Below are positions 1-5,092 of a stretch of 12,127 nucleotides of DNA, one piece after another; the stretch's first letter is position 1; every line of letters begins with the position of its first letter. Position numbers and translations under genes: made by a program. The notes under the pieces were generated by a model. That model saw only the letters and a program-made list of their open reading frames with translations, made no database searches and had not been told where the DNA came from. Origin of the DNA: Acidobacteriota bacterium (GTDB lineage Bacteria; Acidobacteriota; Blastocatellia; Pyrinomonadales; Pyrinomonadaceae); the NCBI GenBank assembly GCA_024640445.1, contig JAHEEZ010000100.1:1-12127 (forward strand). The letters are read 5' to 3'.

Positions 1-96
1 GACGTCAAAGGCACTTTCACTGTAACGGCGACAAAAGAGAAAGGGACGTGGCTCATAGCGGCGGGCCGCGACAGGGGAGTAGTCAGTGAGCCGTGA
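1..96 (+). CDS. C-terminal fragment of a gene entering from the left (possibly SnoaL/DUF4440-like)
   Basis: Frame 1 is open from the left edge and encodes 31 residues before TGA at 94-96. The tail contains TFTVTATKEKGTWLIAAGRD, a beta-strand pattern ending in W-L-I-A-A. That resembles the last strands of SnoaL/NTF2-like (DUF4440, SgcJ/EcaC) proteins, in which a segment like 'GRWLIAA' closes the fold. The match is short, so the family is a guess and only the presence of a coding tail is moderately supported. The last codons and the stop fall in a 10-bp sequence, TGAGCCGTGA, that recurs at 152-161. The original 3' end may therefore have been replaced or extended by repeat DNA. Confidence 0.5.
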   Translation, partial: DVKGTFTVTATKEKGTWLIAAGRDRGVVSEP

Positions 97-100
97 GGGA

Positions 101-134
101 ACGCATGCGTCCCGCGTGCAACGAGCGTAGCTCG
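101..134. repeat. Cluster of two short palindromes
   Basis: Bases 101-110 are the perfect 10-bp palindrome ACGCATGCGT. Bases 122-134 form CGAGC-GTA-GCTCG, a 5-bp stem with a 3-nt loop, followed by AAAAGA. They lie just after the stop of the left-edge gene and before the tandem array. They could be a weak transcription end or part of the same repeat family. No function can be read directly. Confidence 0.45.
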
Positions 135-161
135 AAAAGAGTGGTGAGTAATGAGCCGTGA

Positions 162-286
162 ACTGTATAGCCCACGCATTTGTACGTACTGTTTAGCCCT
201 CCCATTTGTACGTACTGTATAGCCCACGCATTTGTACGTACTGTTTAGCCCTCCCATTTGTACGTACTGTTTAGCCCGCCCATTTA
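162..286. repeat. Tandem array of alternating 26-bp units separated by GTACGTAC
   Basis: Four full 26-bp units (162-187, 188-213, 214-239, 240-265) and a partial fifth (266-286) follow each other without spacers. Every unit begins ACTGT and, in the four complete units, ends CATTTGTACGT. Units 1 and 3 (type A) read ATAGCCCACG in the middle; units 2 and 4 (type B) read TTTAGCCCTCC. A and B differ at three positions. The A-B pair is a perfect 52-bp direct duplication (162-213 equals 214-265). Each junction creates the palindrome GTACGTAC (182-189, 208-215, 234-241, 260-267). The fifth unit is type-B-like with CCCGCC and runs into a hairpin. This is an expanded REP-like or satellite-like array; the absence of unique spacers excludes CRISPR. 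Confidence 0.9.
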
Positions 287-294
287 TGGGCGGG
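275..294. repeat. REP-like perfect hairpin at the end of the array
   Basis: CCCGCCCA (275-282) is the exact reverse complement of TGGGCGGG (287-294), with a TTTA loop that can close by one more T-A pair. The element begins with TTTAGCCCGCCC, the same head as the tandem units, so it looks like the intact member of the family. The tandem units would then be head fragments lacking the second arm. It ends 14 nt before the ATG of the DinB-family gene. It may act as a terminator-like or mRNA-stabilising element, but there is no T-tract after it. Confidence 0.8.
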
Positions 295-308
295 AAAGTG
301 AATAGAAC

Positions 309-830
309 ATGAAACGAATTGAAAAACCGAAACCTGATGAATACGCGGTGTACGCGGCACAGTACATAGAACTGGTACCGGATGACGGCGGCGTGCTGGA
401 ACACCTGAGCAATAACCTGGAATCCACTCGCGAATTCCTGGGCTCACTGCCCGAAGAGAAGCTGCTTTACCGTTATGCCGAGGGTAAATGGACGATCAAG
501 GAGATCGTTCAGCACATTGCGGATGGCGAGCGCGTATTCGCATATCGGGCGCTTCGATTTGCGAGAGGAGATTCGACCGAACTCACGGGATTCGAACAGG
601 ACGACTACGTCCTGACATCCGGTGCGAATGAACGTACCATCGAATCCCTGCTCGACGAATTGTCGACGGTGCGCGCGGGGACGATCTCACTATACGAAGG
701 ACTCGATGAAAGCACGCATCTGCTTTCGGGTATCGCTAGCGGCAATATTATGACCGTGCGGGCCATCGCCTATCACCTGGCCGGGCACGAGCTCAGGCAT
801 CTGAGCATCATCCGCGAAAGGTATCTTTGA
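309..830 (+). CDS. DinB/DfsB family putative metal-dependent protein
   Basis: This 173-residue protein has the length and four-helix pattern of the DinB superfamily (DinB_2 type). Members bind a divalent metal with three histidines and often act as thiol-dependent transferases or have unknown roles. The likely ligands are H69 (helix ending KEIVQH) and H160 and H164 in the C-terminal GHELRH motif; H156 is nearby. The segment LSNNLESTREFLGSLPEEKL followed by KWTIKEIVQHIADGERVF is typical of the family. ATG at 309 is preceded by only a weak purine stretch (GGGAAAG) and lies directly after the REP-like hairpin. No signal peptide is seen, so it should be cytoplasmic. The name DinB does not imply a role in DNA damage. 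The specific substrate is unknown. Confidence 0.88.
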   Translation: MKRIEKPKPDEYAVYAAQYIELVPDDGGVLEHLSNNLESTREFLGSLPEEKLLYRYAEGKWTIKEIVQHIADGERVFAYRALRFARGDSTELTGFEQDDYVLTSGANERTIESLLDELSTVRAGTISLYEGLDESTHLLSGIASGNIMTVRAIAYHLAGHELRHLSIIRERYL

Positions 831-930
831 TCCGAAGGAATCATGGCATCCGGTCCCAGCGGACAACTGCGCAGGTTATCGCCGGACACGCTTCAATTTC
901 CAGGTGTCAGGGATCAGGGACCAGGCATTC

Positions 931-953
931 CTTTGCGTCTTGGCGCCTTTGCG
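931..953. repeat. CTTTGCG direct repeat in intergenic DNA
   Basis: CTTTGCG occurs at 931-937 and again at 947-953, 16 bp apart, in the phrase CTTTGCGTCTTGGCG continuing to CCTTTGCGGG. I recall similar 'CCTTTGCGTCTTTGCG' strings as common intergenic filler in several phyla. Just upstream, 905-925 carries another simple pattern (GTCAGGGATCAGGGACCAGG). The 232-bp gap 831-1062 thus looks built of repeat debris and contains no gene I can support. Confidence 0.5.
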
Positions 954-987
954 GGAACTACCGCTCAGGCGATGAGACGTGACGATT

Positions 988-1022
988 GCCCTACCTTACG
1001 GTCGGGCTTCTGACACTTTTTT
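988..1022 (+). terminator. Copy 1 of a 29-bp dispersed motif with hairpin and T-tract
   Basis: Bases 988-1016 match 4923-4951 at 25 of 29 positions. The core GTCGG-GCTT-CTGAC can fold into a 5-bp stem (one G-T wobble) with a four-base loop, and it is followed by six T residues at 1017-1022. That makes this copy look like a weak intrinsic terminator downstream of the DinB-family gene, about 160 bp after its stop. The stem is short, so efficient termination is uncertain; it may simply be a dispersed repeat. Confidence 0.45.
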
Positions 1023-1036
1023 GAGGAGTGACCGCT

Positions 1037-1051
1037 AGATCAACTTGATCT
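1037..1051. promoter_or_regulatory. 15-bp palindrome, possible operator
   Basis: AGATCAA-C-TTGATCT is a perfect inverted repeat with 7-bp arms and a single central base. It ends 11 bp before the ATG at 1063. Its size and near-perfect dyad symmetry fit a dimeric repressor site better than a stable RNA hairpin, since a one-base loop is too tight. No regulator is encoded nearby, so this is inference. Confidence 0.4.
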
Positions 1052-1062
1052 TGAACTACTGA

Positions 1063-1578
1063 ATGAGCATAAACATTCCAGAATGGGCGCTAAGAAAGGC
1101 CGAACACAAAGATCGGGAGACGGTGAAAAAGCATTACGCTAAAAGCACGATCCGGATCGAATGGCCCGAGGCCGCCGCGTTGCGGTACTGGGCAAAGAAC
1201 CATGGCTGGCCCGGGTCCCGACTCTCGTTTCGCGAAAGATTCATGAAGAAGCTGCTGGAAAACGAGCAGTCTTTCGCTTTCGGCCTGACAAGCAGCGGCG
1301 TGCGGATCTTTGTCCCCGTTGAGCGCTACTCTGTCTCCGCCAAGGAACTGCGCGAACTCGACAGGCTTTATGAAAGCCGAGATAAGGATGGACGACCCGA
1401 CAGCTGGAATGCGCTGGTCGAGGGCCTCCGGGAAATCCGAAGGGCGGTGGATGCGGGCGTGGAAGTGGAGGTTGAAGGCAAGACATTGAAGCGACCCGGC
1501 AGTTTTTACACATGGGCGCACGGACGGTACCATGGGCTCGAGGACGGATGCGACAAATGGATAGGCGATGACAACTAA
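1063..1578 (+). CDS. Conserved-looking hypothetical protein, 171 aa
   Basis: I cannot assign this protein to a named family. It is soluble and highly charged, with no signal peptide or membrane segment. The N-terminus (1-60) is basic and tryptophan-rich (RIEWPEAAALRYWAKNHGWP). A helical middle (93-131) contains WNALVEGLREIRRAVDAGV. The tail (147-170) is rich in aromatic and acidic residues: SFYTWAHGRYHGLEDGCDKW followed by IGDD. That dense aromatic/His/Cys tail is the likely functional surface. The start is fixed because TGA at 1060-1062 is in frame directly before the ATG (TGAATG). There is no clear ribosome binding site; GAGGAG at 1023-1028 is too far away. A long antisense frame covers it but lacks coding features. 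Function unknown. Confidence 0.8.
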   Translation: MSINIPEWALRKAEHKDRETVKKHYAKSTIRIEWPEAAALRYWAKNHGWPGSRLSFRERFMKKLLENEQSFAFGLTSSGVRIFVPVERYSVSAKELRELDRLYESRDKDGRPDSWNALVEGLREIRRAVDAGVEVEVEGKTLKRPGSFYTWAHGRYHGLEDGCDKWIGDDN

Positions 1579-1596
1579 CCGGCAGCAAGGATGAAA

Positions 1597-1620
1597 TTGG
1601 GGTTCCGAATAAGTCCCCAA
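1597..1620 (+). promoter_or_regulatory. Stem-loop abutting the TfoX-domain gene's ribosome binding site
   Basis: TTGGGG (1597-1602) pairs with CCCCAA (1615-1620) around a 12-nt loop. The last bases of the 3' arm run into AAGGAAG, the ribosome binding site of the next gene. The stem could end transcription weakly or affect access to the start site. There is no T-tract. Confidence 0.4.
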
Positions 1621-1630
1621 AGGAAGAATT

Positions 1631-1963
1631 ATGGCGTCAGATAAGGAAGTCGTTCAATACATCGCGGATCAGATCCACGAAAAGTGCGGAATCACGTTCA
1701 GGATGATGTTCGGTGAGTACGGGATCTATTCAAACGGCAAGTTCGTTGCGTCCGTTTGCGACAACAAGCTGTTTGTGAAGCCCACGGATGCCGGAAAGAG
1801 ATTCATTGGCGAATATGCCGAGGCCCCGCCATACCCCGGCGCAAAGCCGGCGCTTCTTATCGAGGACAAGATCGAAGATTCCGAATGGCTGACGGAATTG
1901 ATAGTTATCACCGAAAGTGAACTTCCCGCGCCGAAGCCGAAAAAGAAATCGTCTCGAAAGTAG
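1631..1963 (+). CDS. TfoX/Sxy N-terminal domain protein
   Basis: The 110-residue protein is a stand-alone TfoX N-terminal domain. Diagnostic segments are MFGEYGIYSNGK (26-37) and VCDNKLFVKPT (42-52), the conserved strand-turn-strand of this family. A proline-aromatic stretch APPYPGAKP (65-73) and a lysine-rich end (PKPKKKSSRK) follow. In gammaproteobacteria, TfoX/Sxy helps switch on competence genes, but those proteins also carry a C-terminal domain that is absent here. Short stand-alone versions are widespread and uncharacterised, so a role in competence should not be assumed. AAGGAAG with a 4-5 nt gap precedes the ATG, giving a well-supported start. The basic tail could contact nucleic acid. 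The protein is cytoplasmic. Confidence 0.88.
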   Translation: MASDKEVVQYIADQIHEKCGITFRMMFGEYGIYSNGKFVASVCDNKLFVKPTDAGKRFIGEYAEAPPYPGAKPALLIEDKIEDSEWLTELIVITESELPAPKPKKKSSRK

Positions 1964-2054
1964 ATATGCCGGTCAATGGACCACCGAGGCGGATCTTAAG
2001 GCCGTCCTGCTCCGGGGAATCGAGTAGTTTCCCTTACCCTCTTTCACAATTCGA

Positions 2055-2060
2055 AAGGAG
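2055..2060 (+). promoter_or_regulatory. Ribosome binding site selecting a TTG start
   Basis: AAGGAG lies 6 nt before TTG at 2067. It is the best Shine-Dalgarno match in the area and favours the TTG over the in-frame ATGs at 2109 and 2115, which have only GAGGA about 12 nt or more upstream. Confidence 0.6.
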
Positions 2061-2066
2061 ATCGAT

Positions 2067-2942
2067 TTGTCGGAAAGCACAATTATTATGATGAGGATCA
2101 GTGACCATATGAATATGAAGAAGGCCGCGCTCGCGGTGGTAGCAATGATCTTTCTGGTATCCGCCGGGCAGACGGCTTATGCCTGCTCGTGCAAAGTTGA
2201 TCTCAAGAAGGAAAAGATCAATTACAAGAAATGGCTTAAAAGCTTTGATGGTGCCGCGTTCACAGGGCGAGTAGCAACGATCGAAACGGAAGAGGAAGAA
2301 TCCCGTTCGAAAGTCACCTTCGCAGTTAGTTCATATTGGCACGGCGTCGAAAGTGCCGAAGTCGTGATCTATACTCCCAGCAGTTCGGGCCTATGCGGGA
2401 TCGATTACTCGGTCGGAGAGGAATATACCGTCATTGCGGACCGTGACGAGGATGGACTACAAGTATTTCTCTGTTCTGAGTTGCGTTATCGAGAATATCG
2501 AGAGGGTTTTCTGGAAGTTTTGGGCGAAGCCAAGTTCCCTCCAAAGCCTTCCGATCACTCAGCGCGTAAGATCGATGAATTCGGCGACATACCCTGCGAT
2601 GATGAACTCGCACGGCTCGATTCATTTCTCAACGACCTTAATGGAAACCCTGACAGCACCGGCTATATCGTCGTGTACGGCGGACGCAAGGGTAAACGCG
2701 ATGAAGCAAAAGCCCGGTTGGCGAGGATCTCATACTACCTGGAAAAGAATCGTGGTCTGGCCCCCGTGAGGTTCGTCACCGTTGACGGCGGATTTCGTGA
2801 ATCACTGATGGGGGAACTTTGGATCGTGGATCCGGGCGACGAACCGCCAGTCCCCGCCTATACTGTCGCTGACAGATCCGTCCGCCTGAAAGGCAGGGCG
2901 AAGGTCCGCGGATACTCCTGCGGCGACGAGATGGGGAACTGA
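2067..2942 (+). CDS. Secreted NTR/TIMP-like domain protein with a second C-terminal domain
   Basis: The 291-residue product has a signal peptide: KK at 18-19, then a hydrophobic core ALAVVAMIFLVSAG, with a cleavage site after A-Y-A at 37-39. The mature chain would begin with C40-S-C42. A CxC at the mature N-terminus, followed by single cysteines at C110 and C136, is the layout of TIMP/netrin-like (NTR) OB-fold domains, where the two leading cysteines form disulfides with later ones. Residues 60-140 show the matching strands (FTGRVATIE, VTFAVSSYW, CGIDYSVGEEYTVIAD). Residues 177-258 form a second alpha/beta domain (GYIVVYGGRKGK, then VRFVTVDGGFRE and ELWIVDPG), a pairing I associate with Acidobacteriota. 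Its function is unknown. TTG is chosen for its strong ribosome binding site; ATG 2109 or 2115 would give a more usual signal peptide. The site is not a good lipobox. Confidence 0.75.
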   Translation: MSESTIIMMRISDHMNMKKAALAVVAMIFLVSAGQTAYACSCKVDLKKEKINYKKWLKSFDGAAFTGRVATIETEEEESRSKVTFAVSSYWHGVESAEVVIYTPSSSGLCGIDYSVGEEYTVIADRDEDGLQVFLCSELRYREYREGFLEVLGEAKFPPKPSDHSARKIDEFGDIPCDDELARLDSFLNDLNGNPDSTGYIVVYGGRKGKRDEAKARLARISYYLEKNRGLAPVRFVTVDGGFRESLMGELWIVDPGDEPPVPAYTVADRSVRLKGRAKVRGYSCGDEMGN

Positions 2943-2963
2943 CAAACGCCTCGGGCACACCAA

Positions 2964-2985
2964 GACTGATTGGCCCTTATCAGTC
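2964..2985 (+). promoter_or_regulatory. Hairpin just before the DUF1697 start codon
   Basis: GACTGAT (2964-2970) pairs with ATCAGTC (2979-2985) around an 8-nt loop and ends 6 nt before ATG 2992, where a ribosome binding site would normally lie. No Shine-Dalgarno sequence is visible. The structure could be an operator, a translational control hairpin or a weak terminator for the preceding gene. Confidence 0.45.
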
Positions 2986-2991
2986 AGATCA

Positions 2992-3543
2992 ATGTCAAAG
3001 AAGACCATAATCACGTATGTAGCATTGCTCCGCGGCATAAATGTCGGAAAAGCGAAACGGATCGCGATGGCGGATCTGCGTGCGCTTGTCGAGGGCCTCG
3101 GATTCACGGATGCCAGGACCATACTCAATAGCGGAAATATCGTCTTCCGCGGCGCCGCTGCGAAGAACGAGACCGTAGCCGCCAGAATCTGCGAGGCAAT
3201 CGCCGACTCCCATACGTTCACCGCAAATGTCGTCGTTCTTACCCGATCTGACCTCGAAAGCGTGATCGAATCAAACCCATTTCCCCACCAGACTCTGGAT
3301 CATTCGCGCCTGCTGGTTGCGTTCGCCCCTTCGCCGGACGACCTACGCCGTGCCGAAGAACTTTCTGAAGGGTCCTGGAATGGCGAAGAGATCGCGGTAC
3401 GTGGCAGGGCGGCCTATCTTTGGCTTCCTCCCGGCGTCGCAGATTCGGTACTTGCGAAGGAGTTCGGCAAAGTGACCAGGGACGCGGTTACTGCGAGGAA
3501 CTGGGCGACCGTTCTGAAACTCCAGGCGTTGGCTGGTTCATAA
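2992..3543 (+). CDS. DUF1697 domain protein
   Basis: The 183-residue protein has the usual length of DUF1697 members and their hallmark N-terminal segment: YVALLRGINVGKAKRIAMAD (9-28), then TILNSGNIVF (43-52). Middle segments (VVVLTRSDLESVIESNPFP) and a late GRAAYLWLPPGVADS also fit. The C-terminus carries the family's K-x-x-x-D-A-V-T-A-R-N-W-x-T motif. The family is common in soil bacteria as stand-alone genes, and its biochemical activity is not established. The start is ATG with no evident Shine-Dalgarno sequence; a 7-bp hairpin lies directly upstream. No signal peptide is seen, so it is probably cytoplasmic. The gap to the preceding gene is 49 bp, so cotranscription is possible. Confidence 0.9.
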   Translation: MSKKTIITYVALLRGINVGKAKRIAMADLRALVEGLGFTDARTILNSGNIVFRGAAAKNETVAARICEAIADSHTFTANVVVLTRSDLESVIESNPFPHQTLDHSRLLVAFAPSPDDLRRAEELSEGSWNGEEIAVRGRAAYLWLPPGVADSVLAKEFGKVTRDAVTARNWATVLKLQALAGS

Positions 3544-3601
3544 TACGGCAAAAGCAAAAGCCTTTTTCCATAGACTTTCTTCCGAAACATTTCACAACGC
3601 A

Positions 3602-3613
3602 GGATATCCGGAT
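3602..3613. promoter_or_regulatory. Overlapping palindromes upstream of the esterase gene
   Basis: GGATATCC (3602-3609) and ATCCGGAT (3606-3613) are two overlapping 8-bp palindromes, about 31 bp before ATG 3645. They could be a protein-binding site, though 8-bp palindromes also arise by chance. The rest of the 101-bp gap is relatively AT-rich, as expected for a promoter region, but I see no confident -35/-10 pair. Confidence 0.25.
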
Positions 3614-3644
3614 CGCCGACTCATTCCTTTTCGACCTTACTAAA

Positions 3645-4805
3645 ATGAACATATTTGCACGTTCCGTCACCCTTGCTTCCCTTCTGTTCATCTTCTGTGC
3701 CGCAATCGTTAAGGCCCAGGTAACCGTCGGCGAAAACCACACCATTCATTCCGAGGTTCTCTCGGAAGACCGCAACTACGAGGTCTATCTCCCGGCAAGC
3801 TACAAGTGGGCACAAGATCGGAAATATCCGGTGCTTTACGTTCTGGACGGGGAATCACAGTTCCTTCATACGGCGGTATCGGCGGATTTCCTTGCCGCAA
3901 ACGGCGAGATCCCGGAGATGATCGTGGTCGGGATCAACAGTACCGTCCGAATAAGGGATTTCACACAGACGGACTGGGCTGAAGCGTGGGTAGGCGGAGG
4001 CGGCGCGGCCAACTTCAGGAAATTCCTGTTGACCGAGCTGATCCCGAAGATCGAGAGATCGTATCGCGCTGACGGTTTCCGGGTACTCTCCGGACATTCG
4101 GCGGGAGGACAGTTCGCTTTGTACTGCCTGACATCCGAGCCCTCGCTTTTCCGTGGGTATATGGCGCTCAGCCCCAGCCTGGACTGGGACCACAATCTGC
4201 CGCAGCGATCACTTGAGGCCTCGTTCAAAAAAACCGTCTCGCTCAACAATTTCCTGTACGTCGCCAGATCGGACGATCTCGGAAGGCCTCTTGCCGACTA
4301 CGATCGGCTCGTCGAAACGCTCAAAACAAAAGGCCCGAAGGGATTCCGCTGGTTCAGCCAGCCGTATCCGAACGAGACGCACACAGGAATGGCGCTGCTT
4401 GCCCAGATCGACGCGCTTCGCCATTTGTATGAGGGTTATCACTTTCACGACGACAACATTGCAAAGGGCTTCGCTTTCGCCGAGGAACATTTTCGAAAGG
4501 TGTCGGAAACTGTCGGCTGGCCTCTTCCGGTACCGGAAAGCGTGATCAATACTTTCGGGTATGAGGCGCTGGCACAAGACAAGACGGAAGAAGCGCTTGG
4601 ATATTTCAGGCGAAACGTGAAAGAGAATCCGTATTCCGCGAACTCTTACGACAGCCTTGCGGACGGCTTGGAAAAGGCCGGGAAATTGAAAGAAGCCGCC
4701 GAGGCTGCCGAGAAGGCTGCGGCCCTTGCTAAGCAGTTCGATCTCGCAAACAAGGACTACTTTGAAAGGCATGCGAAGGAGTTGAAGGAGAAGGTGAACA
4801 GTTAG
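3645..4805 (+). CDS. Secreted alpha/beta-hydrolase (esterase D/enterochelin-esterase type) with C-terminal TPR
   Basis: The 386-residue product begins with a signal peptide (MNIFARSVTLASLLFIFCAA, cleavage likely after V-K-A at 24), so it is exported. Residues 30-270 are a putative-esterase (PF00756-like) alpha/beta-hydrolase. RNYEVYLPASY and YPVLYVLDGE form the first strands, the nucleophile is S152 in GHSAGGQFALY, and H246 in NETHTGM is the likely catalytic histidine. The acid is probably D210 or D211 in ARSDDLG. Residues 303-363 contain about two TPR helices (EALAQDKTEEALGYFRRN, then SYDSLADGLEKAGKLKEAAE). This hydrolase-plus-TPR architecture recurs in Bacteroidota and Acidobacteriota. The ATG at 3645 is preferred over an upstream in-frame start because it gives a clean signal peptide and does not overlap the DUF1697 gene. 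The natural substrate is unknown; ester hydrolysis is inferred from the triad. Confidence 0.87.
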   Translation: MNIFARSVTLASLLFIFCAAIVKAQVTVGENHTIHSEVLSEDRNYEVYLPASYKWAQDRKYPVLYVLDGESQFLHTAVSADFLAANGEIPEMIVVGINSTVRIRDFTQTDWAEAWVGGGGAANFRKFLLTELIPKIERSYRADGFRVLSGHSAGGQFALYCLTSEPSLFRGYMALSPSLDWDHNLPQRSLEASFKKTVSLNNFLYVARSDDLGRPLADYDRLVETLKTKGPKGFRWFSQPYPNETHTGMALLAQIDALRHLYEGYHFHDDNIAKGFAFAEEHFRKVSETVGWPLPVPESVINTFGYEALAQDKTEEALGYFRRNVKENPYSANSYDSLADGLEKAGKLKEAAEAAEKAAALAKQFDLANKDYFERHAKELKEKVNS

Positions 4806-4922
4806 ATCTGGAGACCGGGTGTCAGCAGCCCAAGCGTCAGCGCGGGCTTCGGAATGAGACTGAGACCCTACGAAGCGTCTCACAATTGGCACCTGATCGC
4901 TGATACCTGATAGTTGATATGA

Positions 4923-4951
4923 GCCCTTCCTCACGGTCGGTCTTCCGACAC
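4923..4951 (+). repeat. Copy 2 of the 29-bp dispersed intergenic motif
   Basis: It matches 988-1016 at 25 of 29 bases and shares the cores ACGGTCGG and GACAC. The hairpin here is GTCGG-TCTT-CCGAC, with five Watson-Crick pairs. Where copy 1 has a G-T wobble, this copy has G-C, so the stem is kept although the base differs. No T-tract follows, so this copy is not terminator-like. Confidence 0.65.
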
Positions 4952-5083
4952 CATATTGCCATCCTATGCAACCCAAAGATCGATTCAAAACCCCGTAGTT
5001 TGTTTTTCTGTTTACTCTACCCCTGAATATTGGCATACTCTCCGTCACCGGAATCTGCTCCATCAACAACCTGCCGCGGAAAC

Positions 5084-5089
5084 AGGAGG
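5084..5089 (+). promoter_or_regulatory. Ribosome binding site fixing the membrane-protein start
   Basis: A perfect AGGAGG sits 3 nt before ATG 5093. The gap is short but the match is complete, and it argues against the upstream in-frame TTG at 5030, which has no such site. Confidence 0.7.
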
Positions 5090-5092
5090 CTT

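Larger units (their letters stand above)
4806..5092. other. 287-bp intergenic region built of repeat fragments
   Basis: No gene is supported here. The stretch holds a duplicated TGAGAC (4855-4866) that can pair with GTCTCA (4877-4882) into a weak 6-bp stem with a 10-nt loop. It also has a simple pattern of CTGAT words at 4892-4918 and copy 2 of the 29-bp dispersed motif (4923-4951). An AT-rich patch (about 4995-5036) may hold the promoter of the next gene, but no convincing -35/-10 pair is seen. Confidence 0.6.

Noticed and set aside
162..286. CRISPR array
   Set aside because: Units are contiguous with no unique spacers, and no cas genes are present.
843..1013. 57-codon open frame after AAGGA between the DinB-family and 171-aa genes
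   Set aside because: It runs straight through dispersed-repeat sequence (CTTTGCG repeat and the 29-bp motif), its stop is inside the motif, and the translation is low-complexity Gly/Pro/Arg with no recognisable domain.
1631..1963. Competence regulator role for the TfoX-domain protein
   Set aside because: Only the N-terminal domain is present, with no C-terminal domain or competence genes in the window.
3420..3644. Upstream extension of the esterase frame
   Set aside because: It overlaps the DUF1697 gene by over 100 bp and would bury the clear signal peptide that begins at 3645.
5030..5092. TTG start for the membrane protein
   Set aside because: The AGGAGG directly before ATG 5093 is decisive, and the extra residues are not membrane-protein-like.
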